Shown piece after piece: positions 8,209 to 16,455 of a stretch of 38,616 bases of DNA; position 1 is the stretch's first letter, and each line of letters begins with the position of its first letter. The translations under genes and the position numbers were made by a program. The notes beneath the pieces were generated by a model. That model saw only the letters and a list, made by a program, of their open reading frames with translations. It made no database searches and was not told where the DNA came from. This DNA comes from Legionellaceae bacterium UBA2794 (GTDB lineage: Bacteria; Pseudomonadota; Gammaproteobacteria; Legionellales; Legionellaceae). Location of the stretch: positions 35,162 to 73,777 of the forward strand of contig DEHS01000063.1 in the NCBI GenBank assembly GCA_002352055.1. Direction: 5' to 3'.

Positions 8209-9120
8209 TCAGCCGTCCTTTGTCTTGGGTTTCTGTTCTTGATGATCCTTCATAACCTCACTAATAACCCTTAACCATGCGTGTTTGTCTGTATTACTGG
8301 AAGTCGCAATTCCTGAAACCAAAATTAATGCTTTCCATAATGCCCAAGCACGTCCTCTAGCTACTGTAGCTTCATCAAGATTTAAGGTTTTAAAAAATAC
8401 TTCACGGCTTTTTCCCTCAAAAAACACCCAAGCAATAGCAAGATCGCAAGCTGGATCACCCACAGCCAATTGCCCAAAATCAATAACTGCGCTTAATTGA
8501 CCGTTATTTACCAGGAGATTTCCTACACTAATATCACCATGTACCCATACTGGCTCAGCTTGCCACTTACTAGACAGAGCTGTCTCCCATATTTCTGTCG
8601 CTAAAAAGGCATCAATATCATTTTTTAATAGTTCTATTGCTTGTCGTGTTTCAGCATCATAAACAGCAATATCACCGCCGCGATAAAAGCTTTGAGGGCC
8701 AGCAACTGGGCCATTTGCTGCATCAACACCCTGTAACGCTTTGAGGAACTCTGCCAGTTGAACAGCAAATTGAAATAAATCATCAATTTCAGCAGTTGCA
8801 GCAGGATTTCCTGGAAGCCAAAGATTAATAGACCATTTCCATGGATAAGCATCCTCTGACTTTCCCAACGCAATTGGTGTAGGTATGGAGAGAGGAAGAT
8901 GCGGTGCAAGTTTAGGCAACCACATTTGTTCTTTTTCAGCTTGACCTTCATACTCCGCAGCACTTGGCATTCGAATAAGCATCTCAGTACCTAAATGAAA
9001 TGTTCTATTATCCCAGCCACTGTTTTTTACCGGTTCAATAGGTAAATGGCTCCACTCAGGAAACTGCTTATCAATTAAATGGCGCGCTAATGCTTTATTG
9101 ATAATGATTTTACTTGTCAT
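8209..9120 (-). CDS. Aminoglycoside phosphotransferase family protein (APH)
   Basis: The 303-residue protein has a complete APH active site: Brenner-type loop VHGDISVGN (His194, Asp196, Asn201) and metal-binding IDFG (Asp214). It also has an N-lobe with SGWDNRTFHLG and MLIRMPS, and the GDPACDLAIAW motif typical of the APH(3'')/macrolide-kinase-like group. Members phosphorylate hydroxyls of aminoglycosides, macrolides or related antibiotics using ATP or GTP in the cytoplasm. Many environmental homologues have no known substrate. The start ATG overlaps the stop of the upstream APH(9)-like gene by one base. The stop is followed at once by the TTG start of the next kinase, so three kinases are translationally linked. 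Confidence 0.8.
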   Translation of the reverse strand: MTSKIIINKALARHLIDKQFPEWSHLPIEPVKNSGWDNRTFHLGTEMLIRMPSAAEYEGQAEKEQMWLPKLAPHLPLSIPTPIALGKSEDAYPWKWSINLWLPGNPAATAEIDDLFQFAVQLAEFLKALQGVDAANGPVAGPQSFYRGGDIAVYDAETRQAIELLKNDIDAFLATEIWETALSSKWQAEPVWVHGDISVGNLLVNNGQLSAVIDFGQLAVGDPACDLAIAWVFFEGKSREVFFKTLNLDEATVARGRAWALWKALILVSGIATSSNTDKHAWLRVISEVMKDHQEQKPKTKDG

Positions 9121-10136
9121 TAATCCTTCCTTATTTCATAGGATTGGGATGCTCTCTCCATTGCGCCATTGAGCAAAAAAATGGATTGCACATATTCAAA
9201 TGACTGCGCCCTATCTTCTGTATCCTCATCGGACAAAAAGATGTGTTCACAATATTCACCTATGTCCTCAATAATACGTACAAACCGATAGTAGGCAATG
9301 GCATCCTGATTGATAACCACTGGACCATAGCCCTGGTAAAACAATGCTTGTTCTTCAAATGGTGTACGGCCAGTGTCTCCTATGCCTGCTCCAATGAACA
9401 TCAAATCACGTTCCTTAGGGGCAAACAATAGCGTATCCCAGTCCACTATATACAAAGCTCCCTCTTCACTAATTAACAAGTTCCATCCATGAATGTCTGC
9501 ATGACATAAGACATAATCAAGTGGTTGGTTCTGTAGCTCGCAGGCAAGATGCTCAGTGCGCCTCAGCAGTTCAAGAATATCTTCTCTTTTGGATTTCAAG
9601 AACAATGCCATTTTAGCTGCAATAGGCTCATCAAAAGCCTCCTGCTCAATACGATTAAGGAAAGCCTTAACTATTTGTCGCCATTTAGTAGGAAAAGTTT
9701 CCTGTGGTATACCTTTTGTTATTGTGCTGGGAATAGTGGCGCTATGAAACTTTTTCATGGTTGCACCAAACTCAATCCACTGCTGAACTGATAAATTCAC
9801 ATCAATACCATTATTTCCATCCACATAATGATATAAAATTACATTGAAGGACGCCAATCTTGTCCAGAGTTCCCCTGACTTGTTTGTGAGAGGCGGAATC
9901 ACTTGTTTGATGCCCAGATCGAACAGAAACTTTGGAACTAACACCGAAGCTTCATTAAACTTCCCGCGTCTTAACTTTAAAAAATAATCTGCAGCATTGT
10001 TTGTTGTAACGCGGTAAACAGCCGTATTAAAATCAGCACCAAGTGGAAGGAAAGTAATTCTTTCCACATGCAACCCATACGCATTCTGTAAACATTTAAC
10101 GATTTCTTGGTCTTTAAGATCGGGTTTTATTAGCAT
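9120..10136 (-). CDS. APH(9)-like (spectinomycin kinase-type) phosphotransferase
   Basis: The 338-residue protein resembles APH(9)-Ia, the spectinomycin phosphotransferase known from Legionella pneumophila, by length (331 there) and by blocks I recall. These are FLPLGADFNTAVY near the start, YFLKLRRG (Lys54), QQWIEFGATMKKFH, FPTKWRQIV, YVLCHADIHGWNLL (His212, Asp214, Asn219), YIVDWD (Asp232) and APKERDLMFIG. It is clearly divergent from that enzyme, so spectinomycin activity is a hypothesis. The HAD-x-H-x-x-N loop and VDWD are intact, so a working kinase is expected. It overlaps the upstream GNAT gene by 23 bp and the downstream APH gene by one base. Confidence 0.8.
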   Translation of the reverse strand: MLIKPDLKDQEIVKCLQNAYGLHVERITFLPLGADFNTAVYRVTTNNAADYFLKLRRGKFNEASVLVPKFLFDLGIKQVIPPLTNKSGELWTRLASFNVILYHYVDGNNGIDVNLSVQQWIEFGATMKKFHSATIPSTITKGIPQETFPTKWRQIVKAFLNRIEQEAFDEPIAAKMALFLKSKREDILELLRRTEHLACELQNQPLDYVLCHADIHGWNLLISEEGALYIVDWDTLLFAPKERDLMFIGAGIGDTGRTPFEEQALFYQGYGPVVINQDAIAYYRFVRIIEDIGEYCEHIFLSDEDTEDRAQSFEYVQSIFLLNGAMERASQSYEIRKD

Positions 10137-11133
10137 CAGTGGACGCCTTTTTGGTAAACCATAAAATTAAATCATCATCTAAAGGATAAGATTGACCTGG
10201 CACAGTTGGCTTATAATCATAAGTTATTCCTAGCCCATCGGGAATGTAACCTCGATTAACATAAAGTCGCTGAGCTTGTCCATATCCTCCATCAGGACCG
10301 CCATATAACCCAACACCAATACCTACCTGCCCATGCTGGCTGAATGCTTTTTCTTCAGCAACTGTCAGTAAAGCACTCCCTATTCCAAGCTTGCGAAAAG
10401 AAGGTAATACATTTAAGTCCATAATTTCTGAAATTCCTTGGTTAGCAAATGATTCATAGTGCGATGTCCATTTTAAAGTAACATAACCCGCAATTTGGTC
10501 TTGAATATAGGCTACCCATATCACTCGCTCAGACTGCTGTTGTTCTTGGTGATATGCTTCAAACAGTGATTCAGGTTTTTGCCAATTTGCTTTTTGAAAA
10601 GCATCTACCAAAACGGGAATATCAGATAATTCCAATGCCTTAATTACAATTGAGTGTTGGTTTACTACTTGAGCCTCAAGAAGTTTCACCATATACACCA
10701 TATTCCATTCATATCCTGCAGGTTTTAAATCTAAAAGAGGATTAAATCCTACTGATTGATAGAATAAATAGGTTTTAAGATAATTCTCTTCTGACTCAGA
10801 AGGACTTAGTGTTTCAACGGTTATTGTTTTAGCCCCTTGTGTTTCAGCAAAATGACAAGCTGCTTCAATTAATTGCTTTCCTACGCCTTGACGATGGAAA
10901 TTACGTTTTACAGCCATCCAATAAATATTGGCATTATTAGGATAAGGAAAATCAATTGAAACAAGGCTGATATAGTCATCCCCAGATTTCGCTGCAAAAT
11001 TAGTGCGTGTTTTCACACCTATTGCGTAGTGTTCATTTGCCTCTGGTAAACCAAAGTATTCAGGTAAATCCTTTGTAATTATTCGGCACAATGATTGGGC
11101 CAGTTCACTCGTTATTTTTTCGATTTTAATCAT
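10114..11133 (-). CDS. Tandem GNAT N-acetyltransferase
   Basis: The 339-residue protein contains two GNAT domains. The first covers about residues 1-150, with the acetyl-CoA pyrophosphate loop RQGVGK preceded by YWMAVKRNFH. The second covers about 155-335, with MDLNVLPSFRKLGIGSALL followed by RLYVNRGYIPDG. The second half resembles small-molecule acetyltransferases that take an amino group near a C-terminal NRGY motif. Double GNAT proteins include mycothiol synthase and some aminoglycoside acetyltransferases. No substrate can be assigned. The start overlaps the nucleotidyltransferase gene by 8 bp and the end overlaps the APH(9)-like gene by 23 bp, placing it firmly in the cargo operon. Confidence 0.8.
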   Translation of the reverse strand: MIKIEKITSELAQSLCRIITKDLPEYFGLPEANEHYAIGVKTRTNFAAKSGDDYISLVSIDFPYPNNANIYWMAVKRNFHRQGVGKQLIEAACHFAETQGAKTITVETLSPSESEENYLKTYLFYQSVGFNPLLDLKPAGYEWNMVYMVKLLEAQVVNQHSIVIKALELSDIPVLVDAFQKANWQKPESLFEAYHQEQQQSERVIWVAYIQDQIAGYVTLKWTSHYESFANQGISEIMDLNVLPSFRKLGIGSALLTVAEEKAFSQHGQVGIGVGLYGGPDGGYGQAQRLYVNRGYIPDGLGITYDYKPTVPGQSYPLDDDLILWFTKKASTDANKTRS

Positions 11134-11803
11134 GTGTTATTCCTACAACATCATTTGATGTTTTTAAAACTACTTTAATCAGTTGTTCTAATTGTTCAAT
11201 ATCGCGCATATTATTCAGCACACTCTCATAGAGTTTTAATACATTTCCATCGTATTCTCTCAGGTATTCGAATGATTTTTTAGGTCCAAGATAACGTAAA
11301 TGACGAAATGCAAAGTAGTCTTCAATCAATGTATGTACTATCCATACACGCCGGTACATGCCATCTACATCGCTTATTTTTGCCCTCATCAACATTTTTT
11401 CATACCAAACTCGTCTCACCTCAAGCTCATACTCCGCTAACTGAGGTGGAATAAGAACCATAGCGTTGATTTGTTTTAATAAAGAAGTACCAAATTGTTC
11501 TTTTTCTTTCAGAACAATACCATCATGCATAATCAAATGCTCTTCTTGAATAGAATGAAACGCTGATTCGGGATAAATAAATAGATCAATAAACACTTGG
11601 TGCGTAGGATCAAATCTTGATATACGCGACATCTCACCTTCTTTACAAATTCCAGCAAGATCATAATCACTGGTTGAAGTAGCTTTCCCAATAGCTCGGG
11701 AGCCGTACAGGATGATTGTATGACAGCTGTACTGGTTTGAGAGTTCATCATAAAGTGCTTTCATTACTGGATCATCCAATTTAGTGTATTCATTTTGGCT
11801 CAT
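11126..11803 (-). CDS. Aminoglycoside nucleotidyltransferase-like protein
   Basis: The protein (225 residues from ATG 11803) has the polymerase-beta-type nucleotidyltransferase signature LYGSRAIGKATSTSDYDL: Gly34-Ser35, Asp46 and Asp48. A third acidic residue is plausible in VFIDLFIY (about residue 72). The helical C-terminal half (VRRVWYEKML, VHTLIEDYFAFRHLRYLGPKKSFEYL) resembles the C-terminal domain of kanamycin nucleotidyltransferase-like proteins. Members transfer AMP from ATP to an antibiotic hydroxyl, but some are antitoxins of HEPN toxins. No HEPN gene lies beside it, which favours an enzyme. A TTG codon lies just before the ATG; ATG is preferred because GGAG lies 9 bases upstream. 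It follows the NTPase gene by 39 bp and overlaps the tandem GNAT gene by 8 bp. Confidence 0.75.
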   Translation of the reverse strand: MSQNEYTKLDDPVMKALYDELSNQYSCHTIILYGSRAIGKATSTSDYDLAGICKEGEMSRISRFDPTHQVFIDLFIYPESAFHSIQEEHLIMHDGIVLKEKEQFGTSLLKQINAMVLIPPQLAEYELEVRRVWYEKMLMRAKISDVDGMYRRVWIVHTLIEDYFAFRHLRYLGPKKSFEYLREYDGNVLKLYESVLNNMRDIEQLEQLIKVVLKTSNDVVGITHD

Positions 11804-11842
11804 CAAATGACTCCAATAATTTCTATTAATTGAGGTAATATA

Positions 11843-12820
11843 TTATAAACGCTGAGTGCGTATCCTATCCAAGTGACTCTGAATTAAAAACTGCAATTTA
11901 TCCTTATCAAAATTAGGGCAATATCGTGGATAAACTCGGTCCAATCCATAAGACCATTTTTCTAGCAAAGCATGATCGTACTCAATCATTTCCTCAATAT
12001 AATAGTTTTCTCCGTAATCACTGTCTTGATGAATACCAATACCTCCATCATAGAGTTCACCAGTAGGTAAACGCAGTGCAATATGCCAACACTCTTCATG
12101 CGACTTCATTAAGATAAATACAATATGAACCTTATCTGTAAAACGCTTATTCCAGGCATCAAAAAATAATTTAGCAAATACTCCACACGGGCCATAATTA
12201 ATCCTTGGAGTGTTTTCATGAACACCTAACCATTGGTTGATCTCATTTTTTAAATCAGCCAATACGATTTGAGTTAATATTTTTAAGATAGAATTGACCC
12301 GCCCCTCAACGGGCAAAAAGGGCACTTCGATTAAAGTATAACCACAGTGCTGATAGCCCTCTTTAAGAGCCATGTAGGTTTGCATGGCCTCCCTAAAGTC
12401 CTGTTGTCGTTCCCTATCATTGGTGTAAATTTCTTCCCAGGGCGGAAATAGAAAGACTATTTGACAATATCTGTACTGCTCCACGGCATGATTCACTTGG
12501 CTATTCTCTTTATGACAAAAGGCTTTTGCATAACTGTACAAATCCGGTATTCCTCTATCAAAAAACACGGCGGTTCGTTCTTGTTGCATCTGCTGATAAT
12601 CTTCAAGAGAATAACGCAACATCAACTCTAAAAATGTATCTCTATCACCTGTATGGATTGCATTCCCAGCTATGAGTTGCTGTTCTTTAATAATCTTTCG
12701 TCCAACTTCTGGCACTGTTAAAAATCCTTTTTGAGCCAAAGCAGTTAAAACAGAAGTTTTTCCGGAACCAGGACCGCCTGTTAAAATAAAAAAATTAGGT
12801 TTAATCGTCACATTACTCAT
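11843..12820 (-). CDS. P-loop NTPase (AAA_28/NadR-like) fused to putative cysteine-peptidase-like domain
   Basis: Residues 1-190 of this 325-residue protein form a kinase-like P-loop domain. It has Walker A LTGGPGSGKTSVL (Lys21), VPEVGRKIIKEQQ, VFFDRGIPDLYSYA and IVFLFPPWEEIY, a pattern shared with AAA_28 and NadR-like ATPases. Residues about 205-325 are a second domain with an ordered Cys-His-Asp set: Cys212 (YGPCGVF), His246 (CWHIALRL) and Asp258 (LYDGG). This order and spacing recall papain-like, NlpC or transglutaminase-type folds. I do not recognise a named family for it. The start overlaps the stop of the tandem GNAT gene (ATGA). The role is unknown; it could modify or process a substrate activated by the NTPase domain. 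Confidence 0.65.
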   Translation of the reverse strand: MSNVTIKPNFFILTGGPGSGKTSVLTALAQKGFLTVPEVGRKIIKEQQLIAGNAIHTGDRDTFLELMLRYSLEDYQQMQQERTAVFFDRGIPDLYSYAKAFCHKENSQVNHAVEQYRYCQIVFLFPPWEEIYTNDRERQQDFREAMQTYMALKEGYQHCGYTLIEVPFLPVEGRVNSILKILTQIVLADLKNEINQWLGVHENTPRINYGPCGVFAKLFFDAWNKRFTDKVHIVFILMKSHEECWHIALRLPTGELYDGGIGIHQDSDYGENYYIEEMIEYDHALLEKWSYGLDRVYPRYCPNFDKDKLQFLIQSHLDRIRTQRL

Positions 12821-13776
12821 AGATTAATGTCCATGACGTTCACATCATGACCTTTAAATTTATCCATCCCGATTTTATTCCATCCTAGCTTTGAATAATA
12901 ATTAGGTAAGGTAGGATCAAAAGCAAATAGATATAAATGGCTAAAACCTAACTGTTTCGCTTTTAGCTTAATGGCATTAATAAGCTTGATCGCAATCCCT
13001 TCCCTCTGGTAATCAGGATAAACAACAAGAGAACCTAACCATGGTGCTAAATCAGGGCGAATACCATCATTGTCCCTTAAACTACACATACCTATAGGCT
13101 TATCATCATAAAATGCAACCAGGGTCAATGGCAGTTGGCTTTCATTCAGATGTTCCTGAAAACGCGCTGTAACACGTTCAACAGGAATGTCCGGAACCCA
13201 TATTCTGCCTAATACCTGATGCCAAATCGCTGACAATTCTGGAATGGCGTCAGGATGATTTTTGAGATAATCTATTTTTATTGTTCGAGCGTTTAAACGT
13301 TTTTCCATAAGAAAGTTAGTTAATCTCACTCCATCTTCGCGGGGCTTATTTTGTTCCCGGATAACATAGGCCCCAAAGTACTCAGCAAGAGGCTTGGCAG
13401 TAATACTGACTTCAGCTGTGATTTTGTTAATTCCCCGCTCTAAAGCAACAGATTCAAGCTTATTAAGCAACATCAAAGCAATACCTTGTCGTTGATAGTC
13501 TTTATGAACAAGGAACCTATCCAAATAGCCTTCTGTTGTCATATCTGCAAATCCAACAACAACACCATCAATCTCTACCAAATAGGCAATATTACTGAGC
13601 ATACTTTGCCATCTATCTTGATTATGATGTACATGATGTGGAGCCCAAACCAGTAGTTGCTCGGAGGTATAGTCTTTTGCATTCACGTGATGAACTGTTT
13701 CTTTGAACAATGCAACGATAGCCTCTAAATCTTCGGCCTTAATTTCTCTAATACGTGCACTACCATTTTTATTCAT
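12817..13776 (-). CDS. Tandem GNAT N-acetyltransferase
   Basis: The 319-residue protein carries two GNAT domains. The first covers about residues 8-165, with FLVHKDYQRQGIALMLLNKLE as acetyl-CoA loop and helix (RQGIA). The second covers about 168-319, with LVVYPDYQREGIAIKLINAIK (REGIA) and a terminal YLFAFDPTLPNYYSKLGW. Both loops keep the Q/R-x-x-G-x-G/A signature, so both domains could bind acetyl-CoA. Substrate unknown. It overlaps the NTPase-fusion gene by 4 bp (ATGA) and follows the PNPOx-like gene by 16 bp. Confidence 0.8.
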   Translation of the reverse strand: MNKNGSARIREIKAEDLEAIVALFKETVHHVNAKDYTSEQLLVWAPHHVHHNQDRWQSMLSNIAYLVEIDGVVVGFADMTTEGYLDRFLVHKDYQRQGIALMLLNKLESVALERGINKITAEVSITAKPLAEYFGAYVIREQNKPREDGVRLTNFLMEKRLNARTIKIDYLKNHPDAIPELSAIWHQVLGRIWVPDIPVERVTARFQEHLNESQLPLTLVAFYDDKPIGMCSLRDNDGIRPDLAPWLGSLVVYPDYQREGIAIKLINAIKLKAKQLGFSHLYLFAFDPTLPNYYSKLGWNKIGMDKFKGHDVNVMDINL

Positions 13777-13792
13777 TTAAAAAATCCTCTCA

Positions 13793-14362
13793 TCAAGGAG
13801 ATAACCGTCTTTGAATGGTTATATTATTATCAATCAAATACTCCCAAACGTCGGATAATTCATCCAAGCGATAGCTGTAAAATACAAACCGCTTCGGCTT
13901 AATTGCAATACCACAATAATCAGGTGAACAAGGAAAAGTAGTGTCTTTAGGGTGCTGCGCTAAATCCCGCCACTTATCTTCTAATAATTGCTTGCTCTCA
14001 ATTGGCTCACCTGATGTTGGGGCATAACTGCAAAAGCGTATTTGCGCCCATTGAGGATAGGTTTGCCAATAATGCTCATTTTGTTCATCTGATAATAAGC
14101 TTGCCTCCCCTTCCACAATGACTTCTCGCACATAACGCTCAAACCAAAAAGTAAGGGTTACCTGATTATTATTTTTTATTTCAAGCACTTTTCTCGTTCG
14201 CTTTTGAGTAAAGAATAAAACCCAGTCTTTTGTTATTTCACGAATAGCGACGATGCGGCCATGAGTTGCGCCATTTAATCCCTGTGATGACAATACTGCA
14301 TGTTGCGCACCCGCCGATTTTTCTTCTTCTATCCAAGTATTTAATAATTCAATAGGAGTCAT
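13793..14362 (-). CDS. Pyridoxamine 5'-phosphate oxidase-like flavoprotein
   Basis: The 189-residue protein matches the split-barrel flavin-binding fold of PdxH. It has an N-terminal TWIEEEKSAGAQHAVLSS region, FMN-binding GRIVAIREITKDWVLFFTQ and RTRKVLEIKNNNQV, the VREVIVEGEASLLS barrel strand, a helical QTYPQWAQIRFCS, and a C-terminal LDELSD followed by the RRLSP ending typical of PNPOx dimers. PdxH is usually about 215 residues, so this is a short member (PF01243/PF12766-like). It may oxidise pyridoxamine phosphate, or reduce another flavin-linked substrate. It lies between two GNAT genes of the cargo operon (16-bp and 11-bp gaps). Start ATG has AGGAG-like purines nearby. Confidence 0.75.
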   Translation of the reverse strand: MTPIELLNTWIEEEKSAGAQHAVLSSQGLNGATHGRIVAIREITKDWVLFFTQKRTRKVLEIKNNNQVTLTFWFERYVREVIVEGEASLLSDEQNEHYWQTYPQWAQIRFCSYAPTSGEPIESKQLLEDKWRDLAQHPKDTTFPCSPDYCGIAIKPKRFVFYSYRLDELSDVWEYLIDNNITIQRRLSP

Positions 14363-14373
14363 GATATCAAATC

Positions 14374-14931
14374 TTACAATTTCTCTTCATTAAAACGCAC
14401 AAAAATCCAATCATCTGATGGTTTTCCAGATAAAGAATCCACACAATAATTTTTAAGTGTCGCCTCCAAAATAAATCCACATTTTTCAGCGACTCGCCGA
14501 CTGGCCTCATTACCGACCTGTGTCACAATTTGCACACGAGCTGCATGGAACGATTCAAATGCAAAGCGTGTAAGCGCATACACCATTTCAGTAGCAAGCC
14601 CTTGACCTGTAAATATCGTCTCTAACCAATAACCGATTTCAAACAGTGGTACTTCTGGTTTAGAGCGATCGTTAAAACCACTGGCTCCAATAATGTGTTG
14701 GGATTCTTTATGGATAATTACCATTGGAAAATCGTGAGGAGCATCCGCTCCCCAACTGGTAATACCCTCTTTAACATAACGAATAGTTGGTTGCATGCTT
14801 GGATCTTTTGCCCATGGCATCCACCGCTGTAATTCAGGTAATGAACGGTTAATCGCTTGATTAAGTGGTTTTTCATCTCCAAGCTTTGGAGGCCGTAAAA
14901 TCAATCGTTCTGTTTCTATTTCTGGTAACAT
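14374..14931 (-). CDS. RimJ/RimL-type GNAT N-acetyltransferase
   Basis: The 185-residue protein opens with ETERLILRPPKLGDEKPLN, the classic start of RimJ/RimL-type acetyltransferases. The acetyl-CoA region is FEIGYWLETIFTGQGLATEM, with loop GQGLA. The C-terminal ARVQIVTQVGNEASRRVAEK and CGF complete the fold. RimJ/L enzymes acetylate ribosomal protein N-termini, and relatives modify antibiotics or other small amines. It lies in the cargo operon 11 bp upstream of the PNPOx-like gene. Upstream, toward 15120, lie the remains of a decayed kinase gene. Confidence 0.8.
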   Translation of the reverse strand: MLPEIETERLILRPPKLGDEKPLNQAINRSLPELQRWMPWAKDPSMQPTIRYVKEGITSWGADAPHDFPMVIIHKESQHIIGASGFNDRSKPEVPLFEIGYWLETIFTGQGLATEMVYALTRFAFESFHAARVQIVTQVGNEASRRVAEKCGFILEATLKNYCVDSLSGKPSDDWIFVRFNEEKL

Positions 14932-14942
14932 TTGTTTTCCAA

Positions 14943-15090
14943 ATTAAAATAATGAATACAATCGCTCGGCATAAGCCGTGAGTCGACGCGCTTTTTCAAG
15001 CATAGCGTCCTCAACAAACCAACAAACACATAAAATGGCTTGAATAATACACCAGCTTAAGACTCGTTTCCCACATCACCATGCACTAAC
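14943..15090 (-). pseudogene. Remnant of an APH/hydroxyurea-kinase-type phosphotransferase
   Basis: The 189-bp gap between two GNAT genes translates on the minus strand into kinase-like pieces. One frame (about 15066-15083) gives HGDVGN, like an APH catalytic loop. A second frame (about 15066 down to 15000) gives RVLSWCIIQAILCVCWFVED, closely like the C-terminal helix of streptomycin/hydroxyurea kinases. A third frame (about 14999-14943) gives LEKARRLTAYAERLYSLF and a stop. The pieces lie in the expected order but in different frames, and the region that normally separates the loop from the helix is missing. No start codon is present. I infer a deleted and frameshifted gene. Confidence 0.55.
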
Positions 15091-15120
15091 GATACGGTGT
15101 TTTTAAGATTATTGAGGTGA

Positions 15121-15660
15121 TTAGTGGACATGAGGTACTTCCTTTTTTGCGATTAACCATAGCTCATTGGTTTCTTCTTTTGTTAAGCAAGGAATAAATC
15201 CTGCCTTTTGATAACAGGCGATTGCACTGTGATTCATAATATCTGGTGTGACTAGCGCTGTATCAAATTGCTGAAAAACAGTATGCTGAACAAATTGCAT
15301 CAGTGCTACGCTGCCAATCCCTTGTCTCAAAACTGATTCTTCACCAAGATAGAAATCAATAGCTGCTATTTTTTGGAAATCAAAAGTCTTATTAGCAGGT
15401 AGAAGAAGAAAATCGCGCGCATCATAATACTGAATATATCCTATGGGTTGCTCATCCAGCAGAATAATAAAAGCAAAGATGGATTTTTTCTTTCCATTCT
15501 CTATCTTATATTGGTTTACATAACTACTGTATTTTTGAGTGATTTTATCTATTGTCCAAACCACTTCACTATCCCACCAGGTTTTAACATGGGGTGTTTC
15601 CAACCATTTTAAAAGAAATGGAAAATCCTGCTCTGATAAGCTGCGAAAAGATATCGTCAT
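15121..15660 (-). CDS. AAC(6')-type GNAT acetyltransferase
   Basis: The protein (179 residues from ATG 15660) looks like the AAC(6')-I group of aminoglycoside acetyltransferases. It has FLLKWLETPHVKTWWD near the start, QPIGYIQYYD, IDFYLGEESVLRQGIGSVAL with acetyl-CoA loop RQGIG, and a late NHSAIACYQKAGF. The last block and the DFYLG strand are typical of AAC(6')-Ib-like enzymes and of siderophore-biosynthesis acetyltransferases (IucB-like), which share the fold. A TTG 12 bases upstream extends the frame. The ATG is preferred because it overlaps the stop of the SDR gene as ATGA. Antibiotic activity is possible but untested. Confidence 0.75.
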   Translation of the reverse strand: MTISFRSLSEQDFPFLLKWLETPHVKTWWDSEVVWTIDKITQKYSSYVNQYKIENGKKKSIFAFIILLDEQPIGYIQYYDARDFLLLPANKTFDFQKIAAIDFYLGEESVLRQGIGSVALMQFVQHTVFQQFDTALVTPDIMNHSAIACYQKAGFIPCLTKEETNELWLIAKKEVPHVH

Positions 15661-16418
15661 GAACCACCCCAAGAGACTCCGCCATCAACGACTAGGCAGC
15701 TGCCTGTAACATATCTTGAAGCATCATTAGAGGCTAAATAAAGAATCGTACCGTCAAGATCAGTAGGAGATCCCACAAACTGTAATGGAATCTTTTGAGC
15801 CATCTCTTCTTTTCCATCAACAGTATTTAACTTGTAATCAGTCAAAGGGGTATGAAAAAGTCCAGGAGCAATGCAATTGATCCGAATATTGACCTTAGAT
15901 AATTCTCCAACTAGTGCCTTGGTCATTTGAATAACGGCCGCTTTTGAGACTGCATAACCAGTCAACTCTTCTCGGAGTTTATTGGCTCCATTGACGCTAG
16001 ACACATTAATAATTGATCCTGCAATAGAGTGCTGTTTCATATGGGTTGCAATGGATTGGGTGACATACCAAGTACCCATCACATTGGTTTGTATCATACG
16101 CTCAAAATCTTCATGATCTGCTGCTTCAAATACAGGTGTTAATTTAGCGATGCCTGCATTATTGATACAAATATCAATTCGATGTTGATCTTCTTCAATC
16201 AGGTTGAATGTAGCATGTACTGACTTCCTATCTGCAACATCCATAAGATAAAATGAGCTATTGGGGATTTGCTTTTTAATAGCGTGTAAGGCGTCCTCTC
16301 TCCGGGCAGCCAAAATCACTTTAGCTCCATGTTCAGCTAATACAAAAGCCATTCGCTCACCTAAACCACTAGAGGCACCAGTGATTAAAGCTGTTTTTCC
16401 TTTTAGATTATACTGCAT
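15657..16418 (-). CDS. Short-chain dehydrogenase/reductase (SDR)
   Basis: The protein (253 residues from ATG 16418) is a classical SDR. It has cofactor motif TGASSGLGE (TGxxxGxG) at about 14-22, an AARRED end of the second strand, ICINNAGIA (NNAG), the active Ser in INVSSVNG, and Tyr-x-x-x-Lys in YAVSKAA. The C-terminal end is VTGSCLVVDGGVSWGGS. The Arg-rich second strand (AARR) suggests NADP(H) preference. The substrate is unknown; 3-oxoacyl-ACP or sugar/polyol reductases share this pattern. It is the first cargo gene after the repressor gene, 37 bp downstream in the same orientation, with no terminator hairpin seen between them. A TTG directly before the ATG is an alternative start. Confidence 0.85.
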   Translation of the reverse strand: MQYNLKGKTALITGASSGLGERMAFVLAEHGAKVILAARREDALHAIKKQIPNSSFYLMDVADRKSVHATFNLIEEDQHRIDICINNAGIAKLTPVFEAADHEDFERMIQTNVMGTWYVTQSIATHMKQHSIAGSIINVSSVNGANKLREELTGYAVSKAAVIQMTKALVGELSKVNIRINCIAPGLFHTPLTDYKLNTVDGKEEMAQKIPLQFVGSPTDLDGTILYLASNDASRYVTGSCLVVDGGVSWGGS

Positions 16419-16455
16419 CAAATTATTTCTCTGTTCTTGAAAGCTCTGCCAAAAA

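Noticed and set aside
6355..16418. Cargo array as an integron cassette array
   Set aside because: Genes overlap by 1-23 bp, so there is no space for attC sites, and no integron-type integrase is nearby.
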